Positions 47,074 to 55,616 of a stretch of 64,000 bases of DNA are shown one piece after another. A program made the position numbers and the translations under genes. The stretch covers positions 62,001-126,000 of the forward strand of contig CANQVT010000002.1 in NCBI GenBank assembly GCA_947627365.1. The letters are read 5' to 3'. Below the pieces are notes generated by a model, which searched no databases, was not told where the DNA came from, and saw only the letters and a program-made list of their open reading frames with translations. Numbering within the stretch: the stretch's first letter is position 1; every line of letters begins with the position of its first letter. The stretch is from an uncultured Lachnospiraceae bacterium. Lineage in GTDB: Bacteria; Bacillota; Clostridia; Lachnospirales; Lachnospiraceae.

Positions 47074-48693
47074 TCAGAGGGCAGCCTCTTCAAGTCCCTC
47101 CGGCGTGAGCCTGTACACTGCGCTGCAGACCTCCGCGATGTATTTCCTGTCATGCGATATGCTGATCACCGCTCCTGGGAACTCCCGTATCATCTTCCGG
47201 ATCACCGGGCCGGACAGCGGAGAAAAGTTTCTCGTCGGCTCGTCCAGGATCAGAACATTCGCGCCGGACATGCTCATCTTCAAAAGCAGCACCTTCGCTT
47301 TCTGCCCGCCGGACAGCTCGCGGATCGGGCGTTCCACTTCGTCCATCGTAAATTTCAGTGAGCCGAGATAGGTTCTGATCCTCGTGCGCTCTTCTTTGCT
47401 GCCGGATCTGTCGAGAAAATCCACCGGCGTCATGGCAAGGTCTAAAAGATCCTCATAATTTTGCGGCATGTACTCTGCCCGGACGTCCGGCCTCTCCAGA
47501 AGCTCGTCAGCGATCTTTTTCAGCAGGGTCGTCTTGCCGGCGCCATTCGCTCCGACAATGCAGATCTTCTCCGGGCCCCGGATACGAAGGAAAATATTTC
47601 TTGCAAGAAGCCGCGCGCTCCGCGCGTCGCTCTCTACCCACGAATCAGTATGATCGACGGCATACTCTGCGTATACGCTCATGCTTCGCTCGCCGCCCGG
47701 CGTCCACAGCTCATCCAGTGAGTACTCGATGACCGTCTTGCCCGCCGGCATGCTGGCGTCCTGTCCGCCCAGCTTGAAAAAAATAGCCTCCTCCTGCTCC
47801 GGCAGCTCTGTCATCTCTTCGTCCTGTCGCGCGAACCGCCTGCCCATCGCCTTGACGACGTGCATCTTATCCTTCAGGTTTTTGGCGGCGCCGGGGTTCT
47901 GCCTTGAGATCACCGCCTGCGCATGTTCCACGCTCTGGTATATTTTCCGGAATCGCTCTTCCCGCAGTTTCCTTTCCCTGCGGTCGTTCAGCGCCTGCTG
48001 CTCCTGCCGCTCAAAGCTGTGAAGCCGTCTCTGCACATAGTCTCGGTACGGCATTTTCGCGACCGTGTATCTGCTTTTTGTCTTCCGTCTGATCTGCTCC
48101 AGATGCACCACCATGTTCGCGGTATTCTCAATCAGCGTCTCGTCGTGGGAAATAAAGAGCACGATTTTTTCCCAGCCGTTGATCACCGTCTCCAGCAGTT
48201 CCATCGTGGCGAGGTCGATGTCATTGGAAGGCTCGTCCAGAAGCAGCGCCGTCGGCTCCTGTATCAGCAGCTTCATCAGCTGCGCCTTTACCTTTTCCCC
48301 GCCGGACAGGCTGCCCAGCAGCTGCTCCCGGTAGAAAAATTCCGCTTCAACGCCGAACTTTCCGGCCATCTTTGCCAGCTCCTTCGGCGTCCGATTCCAA
48401 AAGCAATCTTCCTCCGTGAAAAATTCGTATAAGGTTTTTTGCCTGTCCTTCTCCGGCAGCTCCTGGGGCAGATAACCCGGCTTTTCGTTCCCGAGCACAC
48501 GCGTTCCCCTCACCTCGGCGTACTCCTCCGTCAGCGCCGGATCATAAAGCCACTTCATCAGGGTCGATTTGCCGTTCCCTTCCTCCCCGATGATCACCGC
48601 CTTGTCCCCGTCGTTCAGTACCAAGTTAAAGTCCTCCAATATCACGCGCAGATCCTTTTTGTGGGTAATAGTAAGTCCGTTTATCTGTAACAT
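47074..48693 (-). CDS. ABC-F family ATPase (ribosome-associated, antibiotic-resistance type)
   Basis: 539 residues from the ATG at 48693, which has GGGAGG five bases upstream; the in-frame extension to 48861 covers a structured leader and is unlikely to be protein. Two ABC modules without membrane helices: Walker A GEEGNGKST (about 36) and GANGAGKTT (about 378); signatures LSGGEKVK and LSGGQKAK; Walker B LLLDEPSNDID and LILDEPTRNFS. The interdomain linker (about 230-300, Arg/Glu-rich with RRERKLREERFRKI) is the part that reaches the ribosomal E-to-P site. The layout is closest to resistance ABC-F proteins such as Lsa or Vga, which dislodge drugs; specificity unknown. Confidence 0.92.
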   Translation of the reverse strand: MLQINGLTITHKKDLRVILEDFNLVLNDGDKAVIIGEEGNGKSTLMKWLYDPALTEEYAEVRGTRVLGNEKPGYLPQELPEKDRQKTLYEFFTEEDCFWNRTPKELAKMAGKFGVEAEFFYREQLLGSLSGGEKVKAQLMKLLIQEPTALLLDEPSNDIDLATMELLETVINGWEKIVLFISHDETLIENTANMVVHLEQIRRKTKSRYTVAKMPYRDYVQRRLHSFERQEQQALNDRRERKLREERFRKIYQSVEHAQAVISRQNPGAAKNLKDKMHVVKAMGRRFARQDEEMTELPEQEEAIFFKLGGQDASMPAGKTVIEYSLDELWTPGGERSMSVYAEYAVDHTDSWVESDARSARLLARNIFLRIRGPEKICIVGANGAGKTTLLKKIADELLERPDVRAEYMPQNYEDLLDLAMTPVDFLDRSGSKEERTRIRTYLGSLKFTMDEVERPIRELSGGQKAKVLLLKMSMSGANVLILDEPTRNFSPLSGPVIRKMIREFPGAVISISHDRKYIAEVCSAVYRLTPEGLEEAAL

Positions 48694-48719
48694 GGTCTCC
48701 TCCCTTCTGAACATCAAAA

Positions 48720-48751
48720 CAGGCCCGCCTTGCGTACGCAAAACAGACCCG
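48720..48751 (-). promoter_or_regulatory. Attenuator-like hairpin in the ABC-F leader
   Basis: A long palindromic hairpin with several G-T pairs (arms 48720-48732 and 48739-48751), followed by TTTT on the minus strand, ends 27 bases before the ABC-F start. A further GC-rich hairpin lies at 48839-48855. The arrangement resembles transcription attenuators of drug-inducible ABC-F genes. Confidence 0.55.
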
Positions 48752-48915
48752 CAAAAAGAGACCCTTTCTTTTCTCACAGAAACAAAAAGGAAACAATCCG
48801 CGCGATCCTTCAATTTAAGCGTACACAATCTGCATGCCTCCCCGGAAATCCCGGGGCGCATGACAACAAGGAACCTGTCCGGATCCTCCCAAATATGTGC
48901 TTCACTTAAATCAAA

Positions 48916-48930
48916 TTATCTGTCGATCAT
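48916..48930 (-). CDS. Four-codon leader ORF of the ABC-F gene (MIDR)
   Basis: ATG-ATC-GAC-AGA-TAA on the minus strand, with AAGGTG five bases upstream, placed 39 bases after the predicted transcription start. Ribosome stalling on such a leader ORF is the known trigger for attenuators of resistance genes; here it is inferred from position only. Confidence 0.35.
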   Translation of the reverse strand: MIDR

Positions 48931-48976
48931 TTCCTCACCTTACACAACTTATGTTTTTTCTGATTTGTCCTGAACA

Positions 48977-49005
48977 ATGTAACATTTACAAGGCAGGTTT
49001 GTCAA
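48977..49005 (-). promoter_or_regulatory. Promoter of the ABC-F leader transcript
   Basis: TTGACA (49000-49005), 17-base spacer, TTACAT (48977-48982), minus strand; leader of about 275 bases. Confidence 0.7.
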
Positions 49006-49101
49006 GTATATCCGTTTCAAGATGAAGCTTTTTAAATCCTTCTGCAATCCATTCCTCCAGATTTGCAAGCTCCCCCACTACCGCATGGGGAGGAAGGATG
49101 C

Positions 49102-49800
49102 CTACAGCACATTTTCCCTACTTGCAACAAAGCCGGTTTCGTCCTTTTCAATTTTGATTACGAAAGGAAACTTATCATATTTCACACACATATAAAAATC
49201 AGCTTCCGGAAAGACGTCTTGTCTGGCTTTGTCAAAGAAATGTTCCCCGCCATTCTTTTTTAAGCTGTTGATCCTCTGTTCCATTTCCGGAAATCTCCTG
49301 CCTTCCAGAAGGCTTTTGATATACTCCGCACACAGCTCGTCCTCCGGCGCCGGTTTCACGCCTTCATTCCCCATACACACAAGAGAAACCGTTTGCGGCT
49401 GCCTGGCAAGAATGTACTCGGCTACCGCCTTTGCGTTGACAAGGCTTCCGGTGATTATTTCACTCGCGCAGGACGCATTGACAATTCCCTGTGTTCCAGC
49501 ACTGGTGGTATGTATGATCGTTTTGCCGGCCACATCCTTCTCCAAAATAGTTGAGGGCGAATTGCCGTAATCAAACCCGTCACATTTCCTGCCATGTCGT
49601 TCCCCTACAAGAACACTGTTTGGAATTCGCTGTCTGAGGGAAAATGCTTCTTCTATCGTTCCGACAGGGCGTATCTGTTTTGCGCCCATATCATACAGAT
49701 AACATTCCAGCGAAAACGCCCGAAAGACATCTATGATAACCGTCAGTCCCTTCGCCTGTTTCGCTCCCTCGATTAAATGCAGAATGTTTATATTACACAT
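49102..49800 (-). CDS. 2-phosphosulfolactate phosphatase-like (ComB family) protein
   Basis: 232 residues. Family motifs are visible: VIIDVFRAFS (about 21-30), VLVGERHGRK (about 65), DYGNSP (about 78), and TTSAGTQGI (about 98). ComB removes phosphate from 2-phosphosulfolactate in coenzyme M synthesis; in non-methanogens the true substrate is generally unknown, and no other CoM gene is present here. It is cytoplasmic. AAGGATAA precedes the ATG. The gene lies in the A+T-rich segment and may have been acquired with its neighbours. Confidence 0.88.
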   Translation of the reverse strand: MCNINILHLIEGAKQAKGLTVIIDVFRAFSLECYLYDMGAKQIRPVGTIEEAFSLRQRIPNSVLVGERHGRKCDGFDYGNSPSTILEKDVAGKTIIHTTSAGTQGIVNASCASEIITGSLVNAKAVAEYILARQPQTVSLVCMGNEGVKPAPEDELCAEYIKSLLEGRRFPEMEQRINSLKKNGGEHFFDKARQDVFPEADFYMCVKYDKFPFVIKIEKDETGFVASRENVL

Positions 49801-49849
49801 GTGCTTTTATCCTTCTTGCAAATCTGTTTTCTTTTTCCGTCTTTTTCAG

Positions 49850-50548
49850 CTAATCATTTGCAGACTTAATGCAAATGCCAAGATTCGTGTGTCTGGCTAT
49901 CGAGTTTAATCCATCCTCAATATACGCCCACGACTCTTTATAATCTCCATTCACAGAAAAATCCGAATCACAGATAAATCTTGTAAATCCTTCCACATCA
50001 TTCTTGTATTTCTTTGCAAATTCATACGCATCCGTTTCTTTTTCTTCGTCTGTATTATTGCGCTTATTATGTAGCACATGATCAAGATTACAGGACATAT
50101 AATATACCCTGTATGGCACTTGCCATATCTGTCCTGTCCCTCTTAACCTGTATAAATTATCCATCTTCTGTTTGTTTCGTTCAATAATCCCCTGAGGATC
50201 CGGAGTATGAATCCCGTCAGCCTCATAGAATACTTCATCATGCTCTGAGTCCATGATGACATTTTCGTTCGGAACATACACACCGTCCGTGTCTACGATA
50301 TGAATGATCTGTTTAAAATGTTTTGACGTATAGTGATTAGCCTTTGCGTAATTGCGAACTTCATCTCCTATTTTGGAGACAATATTATCTGAACGTACAC
50401 CTTTCCTTGTCGTGATATCGCCATGCATAATGTGTACATACACCTTATCTTTATCATAAATCTGATTCAGCATAACGCCTAATGCCGTATCATCAGAAGG
50501 TCCCTCTACGATAACGAGTACAACTTTTTTACGAGTCAAAAGCCTCAC
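49850..50548 (-). CDS. TOPRIM-like effector partner of the adjacent ATPase
   Basis: 232 residues starting at GTG 50548. VIVEGPSDD (E15) and IIHIVDTDGVY (D86, D88) form a TOPRIM-type Glu and Asp-x-Asp metal site, as in OLD nucleases, AriB/DUF4435 and RloB proteins. The rest has no family I can name with certainty (YRVYYMSCNLDHVLHNK, late helical part). It overlaps the ATPase gene by 20 bases, so translation is coupled and the two proteins probably act together. By comparison with PARIS (AriA/AriB) and AbiL, it may be a nuclease released when the ATPase senses phage; this is inference. Confidence 0.78.
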   Translation of the reverse strand: MRLLTRKKVVLVIVEGPSDDTALGVMLNQIYDKDKVYVHIMHGDITTRKGVRSDNIVSKIGDEVRNYAKANHYTSKHFKQIIHIVDTDGVYVPNENVIMDSEHDEVFYEADGIHTPDPQGIIERNKQKMDNLYRLRGTGQIWQVPYRVYYMSCNLDHVLHNKRNNTDEEKETDAYEFAKKYKNDVEGFTRFICDSDFSVNGDYKESWAYIEDGLNSIARHTNLGICIKSAND

Positions 50549-51935
50549 CCGCCTCTCTGAACGCTAACGCGATTTCAAAGTTATTTGTCGGATCATACAC
50601 TTCCTCGCTCTGCTCTCCCAGAACAATATCACGGTAATAGAAATCCCGGAGATTGTTGTTTCCTTTCACATTGGTAAATCGAATGTAACGATTTTCCGGA
50701 TTCGTCGTTGTGAAAGCGATAAATCCCTTGTCAATCGTTTCAAGCGGCCTTAAATTATGAGATGTAAAGATCAACTGCCCTTTGCCCTTCTCTGAAATGA
50801 TATTCAGCAATTCTCCAAGCAAATATTCAAAAATCCCTGAATCCATTTCATCGATCGCCACTGTAATCGACGGATTATTATATACCATAATCAATAACTG
50901 TAAGATTGAAACGATTTTTTTAATTCCGGCCGATTCATATCTAAACGGGATCGCTTTCCCATTTTTCAATGACATGAACTGTACTAATCTGCGGGGATTC
51001 CCTTCTTTTGAAACGTCTGAGCCTAAATCCACAACGCTTAATGTTAATCCCGGAACTAATTGCTGCAAGACAATATTCATGTTGTCAATGACCTTATTCA
51101 CAAGTTCCATAGCTTCGTCCGGAACCGGTGTCGGCACTTCCAAGGGAAACACAAGATTGCCGATCATTTCAGCTTTGTTATCCCTATACTTAAAAGATAA
51201 CGGTAATGCATTCATGTTAATTAAGCCTTCATGCCGCGTATCAATGATAAAAAGTTCTCTACGTCCAAATAGATTTAAGCCATTAATAACATCCACGTAT
51301 AATTTAATATTGCAGTCTCTTCTAAAACGATTTATCATCTCTCTGGAAAAAATGAACGATCTAGACTGCGCCTGAGCCAATCGTTTTGTCAGAAGAAGCT
51401 CCATAATATCTTCATTATTCTTTTCCAGCAGCTCATTGTACTTTGATTTAGGCACAAATACTTCGGATGTTCTTGTATCTATAAGCGTGCTTTTGCGTAT
51501 CTTCTTTTCATCAGATATATAGCTAAAGCTCAATACCTCATCAAAAATCTGCGCCTTATATTTAGTTTCAACGCCTTCAAGCTCATTCTCTTCAATCTGA
51601 GATTCATCAATCACTTTCCTCATAGAGAATTGATACCAAATGTCATAGAGTGCTTTTGCTTTCTGCATCTTAAATTGAAATTTAAGTGTTGAATACTGTG
51701 CATTAATATTAATATAATCTGCATACTGCTCAGGAATCGCTTTCCCGCACAGAGAAAGCTTCAGCACTTGCAGCGCATCAATCAGCGCAGTCTTTCCGGA
51801 ACCATTCTGCCCGTACACTCCTACGATACTGGCGCGATAATCCTTCCTGCGGTTTTCAAGATCAAGCGTTCCTTTTTTGACATTCTTAAAATTCTCTATA
51901 AAAATATTTACTATCCGAAACATGCGCTTGTCCAT
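50529..51935 (-). CDS. OLD-like AAA/ABC-type ATPase (AAA_15/AAA_21), probable phage-defence sensor
   Basis: 468 residues from the ATG at 51935 with GGAGG five bases upstream. Walker A YGQNGSGKTALID (about 42-52), a signature-like YESAGIKKI (about 324), Walker B VAIDEMDSG (about 354) and an H-loop FTSHNLRPLE. A long helical insert (about 90-260) lies between Walker A and the signature, as in SMC-like and OLD-family ATPases. It has no nuclease domain of its own; the TOPRIM domain is in the next gene. A consensus promoter lies 40 bases upstream. Confidence 0.9.
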   Translation of the reverse strand: MDKRMFRIVNIFIENFKNVKKGTLDLENRRKDYRASIVGVYGQNGSGKTALIDALQVLKLSLCGKAIPEQYADYININAQYSTLKFQFKMQKAKALYDIWYQFSMRKVIDESQIEENELEGVETKYKAQIFDEVLSFSYISDEKKIRKSTLIDTRTSEVFVPKSKYNELLEKNNEDIMELLLTKRLAQAQSRSFIFSREMINRFRRDCNIKLYVDVINGLNLFGRRELFIIDTRHEGLINMNALPLSFKYRDNKAEMIGNLVFPLEVPTPVPDEAMELVNKVIDNMNIVLQQLVPGLTLSVVDLGSDVSKEGNPRRLVQFMSLKNGKAIPFRYESAGIKKIVSILQLLIMVYNNPSITVAIDEMDSGIFEYLLGELLNIISEKGKGQLIFTSHNLRPLETIDKGFIAFTTTNPENRYIRFTNVKGNNNLRDFYYRDIVLGEQSEEVYDPTNNFEIALAFREAGEAFDS

Positions 51936-51974
51936 GGTATCCTCCACATATGTTCTAAGTGAATATTTTTTAGT

Positions 51975-52003
51975 ATTATAGCATTCCCTTTTCACTATTG
52001 CAA
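51975..52003 (-). promoter_or_regulatory. Promoter of the ATPase/TOPRIM pair
   Basis: TTGCAA (51998-52003), 17-base spacer, TATAAT (51975-51980), minus strand. Confidence 0.8.
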
Positions 52004-52204
52004 TATCAAATCTCAATTTCGATACTTTTTGTTCCTTTTCCCTCTTTCTTTTTTCTTTCGATGGTATGCAATAAAATTATAAGCGTTATTCAGAAACAAA
52101 AAATACCGTTAGATAAAATTTTAAAGTATGAATTACTATGAATTTCTAAGCAACGGTCTTTGACAGTTTTTATAAGCAGTACGCAAATTTTATTCCGTAT
52201 AATT

Positions 52205-53278
52205 TTATGAAAGTCTTTCCATCTGTGCACACAATTTTCGTACAGATTCATCAATTTTCATTAAAACTGCCCAAATTTCGTCCTCCATATTCTGATCAAA
52301 TTCTACAGGCAAAGTTTCCGCAATTCTCACCTCTCTGTTTACCTGATTCCAACTTAAAATATTAGGCCAATCTTCAAGTGGAGTTAAATAACAAGCAACT
52401 TGATCATCAAACTCATCTAGCTTATTTTCATCCATTAGCAACACAGCCAAATACATCAAGTCAACATTCAGTTGTTCCACCGCATCATTCATGCTATAAC
52501 AATTCACGTCTGTCCCATGATTATTGTATTTTTTTTGCAGTTCATACTCTTCAGCATCCTTAATCTTATCAGCAACCACCTGATCGAATACATAATTTAA
52601 TCCATCAATGCTAACATAACCACAGTCTTCTAATATAACTTTTAGATATTCCTCTCCTGCCAATAAAACATCTGATAATTCGTACAGATTCCATGAATTC
52701 CGGCGCTTTATATATTGCAATAAACACTGTACAGTTGGTTTTTCATCCTTTTTCGCTGAAAAGGATGCCTTGAACCACCGATAACCATCAAGAACTGTTT
52801 TTACTCGTCCTACCCAATCGATAGCATTCAGAAATCCTTTAGTAACAGGCGCTTGCCAAGCTTTCTGGACCATGATGAAAAATGCATTCCATTGCTGTAT
52901 CAGGAATTCAAAGAGTTCTCCGGCACCGCCTACGTTATTCGCGACTGCCTCTATCCCTTGTTGTCGTGTCTCCGGAAAAGTTCTTAAAAAATCACAGATA
53001 CGAACTTCTTCATATGGAACATTCCATCTCAAGCCTTTTTCAAACTCAATATATGGATACAATCTTTGAATTGCATGCATTTCCATTCCACCATAATATT
53101 TGTCAAAAGAAAGATGACGAACATCAGGAAAATGTTCAACACAAAATTTTGCAAGATTATTGTTCTCGCATTCATCACCAACATGAAGAACTATCGGAAT
53201 ACGGTTTTCCAATGCATATCTCATTTTAATTGAAAATACGTTTCCATTATTATTTGTATCCTCATTAAACTTCGACAT
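52205..53278 (-). CDS. Protein of unknown function in the probable defence segment
   Basis: 357 residues with GAGGAG seven bases before the ATG. I do not recognise the family. Residues about 27-90 look like a small alpha/beta fold (IPIVLHVGDECENNNLAKFC, then VRHLSFDKYYGG). The middle (about 120-200) is helical and aromatic, and the last part (about 240-357) is acidic and helical. No signal peptide and no obvious catalytic motif. A+T content is high, like the neighbouring ATPase pair. It is encoded 189 bases upstream of the ATPase promoter region, so it may be a separate transcript or a third member of that system. Confidence 0.68.
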   Translation of the reverse strand: MSKFNEDTNNNGNVFSIKMRYALENRIPIVLHVGDECENNNLAKFCVEHFPDVRHLSFDKYYGGMEMHAIQRLYPYIEFEKGLRWNVPYEEVRICDFLRTFPETRQQGIEAVANNVGGAGELFEFLIQQWNAFFIMVQKAWQAPVTKGFLNAIDWVGRVKTVLDGYRWFKASFSAKKDEKPTVQCLLQYIKRRNSWNLYELSDVLLAGEEYLKVILEDCGYVSIDGLNYVFDQVVADKIKDAEEYELQKKYNNHGTDVNCYSMNDAVEQLNVDLMYLAVLLMDENKLDEFDDQVACYLTPLEDWPNILSWNQVNREVRIAETLPVEFDQNMEDEIWAVLMKIDESVRKLCAQMERLS

Positions 53279-53338
53279 AATCTAACTCCTCATTCTCTTA
53301 ATTCAACCGCTTTCACTTTTCCAACAATATCATAATAA

Positions 53339-54592
53339 TTATTTTATCACATACTTCGTGCCTCTCCCCCTGCCTTCAATTTTCACAACACCTTTTTTAC
53401 CCATCTCTTTCAGCAGCTGCGTCGTCTTTGATTTTCCAAACTCGACATAAGGAGCAATTTCGCTGATTGACTTCAGCATTGTCCTGCTTAAAATCTTATA
53501 TACGCTTCTTTCGTCTTCTGTTAAATTCAGGTTGTTCTCAAAAACAGGGAGCACAATCTTAATTGTATTTTCCGACACTTCAAAATCCGGTTGTTTTAAT
53601 CCTCCTTCATAGAGTTGCTTAATCCGTGTGATTCCCGTACCGAATATTTCGACAAACCCCAGCCTGTAAAATACATTTGCAAGATTTCTGTTTCTCAGAA
53701 CGGAAAGCTTTCCCGATAAATACTCATCCTCTGTTATTCCGGATGGCAGTCCTCCCGGAGAAATAATTTCTATTCTGTCATCAAACATTGAAACTTTTAT
53801 TTGCGGCTCCACATCCCACACCCTGTGAATCAATGCGTTTGCTATCGCTTCTCTGAATGCAGCCTCCGGTATTTTTTCTACCTTTTTCCTGTCGGCGCCC
53901 TGTATTTCTTCATACTGATAATAATCTTTGAATACCTCCAGGGCTTTTTCATATGCCGCCAAAATAGATATCCTGTCAAATGTCGCTCTCTTTTGGATCA
54001 CGCTGATGCTTTCACCGAATTTCACAATATCAATTCCCGGAAAATGATTTTTGTCCGCTAAAATACCAGCCGCATTATTATATCCAATGTTGCTGTTATA
54101 TAAATTCAATGTTTTCAAGGTATCCTGATTAAAGGTTTCAATCTGAATGCATTCTTTTAATTTTTGGCTTAAAGTATCAAACGTCAACTCTTGATCTTCG
54201 CACGGCAATTCTTCAAATTTAATATTTTTCCCTTCCAAAATCAGTCTTGTCAACTCCAGTGTGTCAACCTCTATTGTTGCGGTATCATTTCGTTTGTATG
54301 CTTTTGATTTATATAAATATGGCTTTTGAAGCCCGCTTTTCACAGTCAGTTTTATCGTTCTGTCGTTATTCTGCAATTCCAGTGTATAATCCGGCTGCGG
54401 AGTAATACTGTCATTCACTTTGTTTTCAATATCCAGGCATGCTTGTTCTGCATCCGACAATCCTTTGATGTTGCCATTATCATCAACACCAAAAAAAATT
54501 TCTCCTCCATCGTAATTGGAAAAAGCGCTTACTGTTTTTAAAAATGTATTCGTAATCTTCTCTTTAAATTCTGTTGTCCTTGTTTCACGCAT
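53339..54592 (-). CDS. AlbA_2 (Schlafen-like) / HATPase_c_4 transcriptional regulator
   Basis: 417 residues from the ATG at 54592, with AAAGGAAG eight bases upstream. Residues 1-110 are an AlbA_2 domain (TTEFKEKI, AFSNYDGGEIFFGVDDNGNIKG). Residues about 245-345 resemble a C-terminal ATP-binding domain (IPEAAFREAIANALIHR, GTGITRIK). The last 65 residues are a winged helix (ISEIAPYVEFGKSKTTQLLKEMG). Such proteins are regulators or, in some defence systems, RNases with related folds. A promoter with repeated TTTTTGCGTA units lies just upstream, suggesting autoregulation. Confidence 0.88.
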   Translation of the reverse strand: MRETRTTEFKEKITNTFLKTVSAFSNYDGGEIFFGVDDNGNIKGLSDAEQACLDIENKVNDSITPQPDYTLELQNNDRTIKLTVKSGLQKPYLYKSKAYKRNDTATIEVDTLELTRLILEGKNIKFEELPCEDQELTFDTLSQKLKECIQIETFNQDTLKTLNLYNSNIGYNNAAGILADKNHFPGIDIVKFGESISVIQKRATFDRISILAAYEKALEVFKDYYQYEEIQGADRKKVEKIPEAAFREAIANALIHRVWDVEPQIKVSMFDDRIEIISPGGLPSGITEDEYLSGKLSVLRNRNLANVFYRLGFVEIFGTGITRIKQLYEGGLKQPDFEVSENTIKIVLPVFENNLNLTEDERSVYKILSRTMLKSISEIAPYVEFGKSKTTQLLKEMGKKGVVKIEGRGRGTKYVIK

Positions 54593-54625
54593 ACACTGTG
54601 CTTCCTTTCCAAATTTACTGCTTAT

Positions 54626-54700
54626 ATTATACGCAAAAATACGCAAAAAATCAATCGTATTTTTTTGCGATTGTTTTTCTGCGTATTTTCGCTCAATTAT
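54626..54700 (-). promoter_or_regulatory. Promoter and iterated TTTTTGCGTA repeats upstream of the AlbA_2 regulator
   Basis: TTGATT (54649-54654), 17-base spacer, TATAAT (54626-54631), minus strand. At least two direct copies of TTTTTGCGTA (54630-54650) fill the spacer, with further partial or inverted copies (TTTTTTTGCGA, CTGCGTATTTTCG) up to about 54692. They look like binding sites for the regulator itself or a host repressor. Confidence 0.68.
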
Positions 54701-54793
54701 ACTTTTATCCTCCTCGCAAATCTGTGTTCCGCTTCCGTCTTTTCTAATCTCGGCTGCCCGGATACCTCTGCAAGTGGATTGAAGTCCTTTTGC

Positions 54794-55381
54794 TTACTTG
54801 TATTTTATAATTCTCCCGCTGTTTGCGTTAATCACCACATTCGGCGAATTGTTGCCGTCATAACAGACTGTCAATTTATTCTTTGAATACTTTATTTTAG
54901 ACGGCCAATAGCATTCATTTTTAACACGTCGCGACCAGATCATTTTTCCTTTCGGAGAAATTTTGTAAATCGTATCGCTGTAAAAACCTGTCACATACAA
55001 ATTGCCGTTCTTATCAACGCACATCGCGGCACTGCCCTGGATTTCGGGAAAAAGATTCTTTTTCTTTAACAGCTTTTTCCCGTTTTGCTTATTCAGTTTG
55101 ACAAACGTCCTGCCGTCAATAAGATAAACGTAGTTCTTATATGTTATAAAAGAAACCCCGCTCAGCTCAGCAGCCCGACGCTTCGTGCATTTATACTTCC
55201 ATACAACCTTTCCGGCGGCCGTCTTCCCCAATATCGTACATTGTTCTTTATTATTACGGTATGTGGTTGTTTTACTGATTTTCGCGGCTTTTCCCTTCGA
55301 TGCCGCCGCAGCCGGCATACACGCCAAACCAAGAGTCAGCATGATTACCAAAATTGCAATTACCCTTTTCAGACTTTTCAT
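54794..55381 (-). CDS. Secreted beta-propeller-like protein
   Basis: 195 residues with a signal peptide (cut near AAAA-SKG, about 27). The rest is Lys/Tyr-rich with repeated blades (VYLIDGRTFVKLNKQNGK, NLYVTGFYSDTIYKISPKGK, VVINANSGRIIKYK) as in short PQQ-like propellers, but the number of blades is too small for a closed one. AAGGAGG precedes the ATG. Similar proteins are common Clostridial secreted proteins; function unknown. Confidence 0.82.
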   Translation of the reverse strand: MKSLKRVIAILVIMLTLGLACMPAAAASKGKAAKISKTTTYRNNKEQCTILGKTAAGKVVWKYKCTKRRAAELSGVSFITYKNYVYLIDGRTFVKLNKQNGKKLLKKKNLFPEIQGSAAMCVDKNGNLYVTGFYSDTIYKISPKGKMIWSRRVKNECYWPSKIKYSKNKLTVCYDGNNSPNVVINANSGRIIKYK

Positions 55382-55509
55382 GATTCAATCCTCCTTTTCC
55401 CAGCTATTGTCGCAAATGTATTTTACATAAAAGAATACGGTATATTGCCTGTTTTTATAATAGTTTATTTTTTCAAATCTATCAAGCAAATTCACGACGT
55501 TCTCATAGT

Positions 55510-55616
55510 ATGCCCCTTCGGGGCGGGGAAGCAGCTTCGCTGTTTCACAAAGTATACCCCTAGGGCACCCCGTAACTCATGCCCCTTCGGGGCGGAGAAA
55601 CAGCTACGCTGTTTCA
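55510..55616. repeat. Two copies of a double-hairpin repeat, 69 bases apart
   Basis: Each 38-base unit (55510-55547 and 55579-55616) carries GCCCCTTCGGGGC followed by AACAGCT-CGCTGTT, two hairpins in series. They differ at only a few sites. The second overlaps the last 3 bases of the GNAT gene. Short palindromic elements of this type often repeat across a genome. Confidence 0.8.

Noticed and set aside
48694-48861. 56-codon N-terminal extension of the ABC-F protein
   Set aside because: Covers hairpins of the leader; a good ribosome site directly precedes the ATG at 48693.
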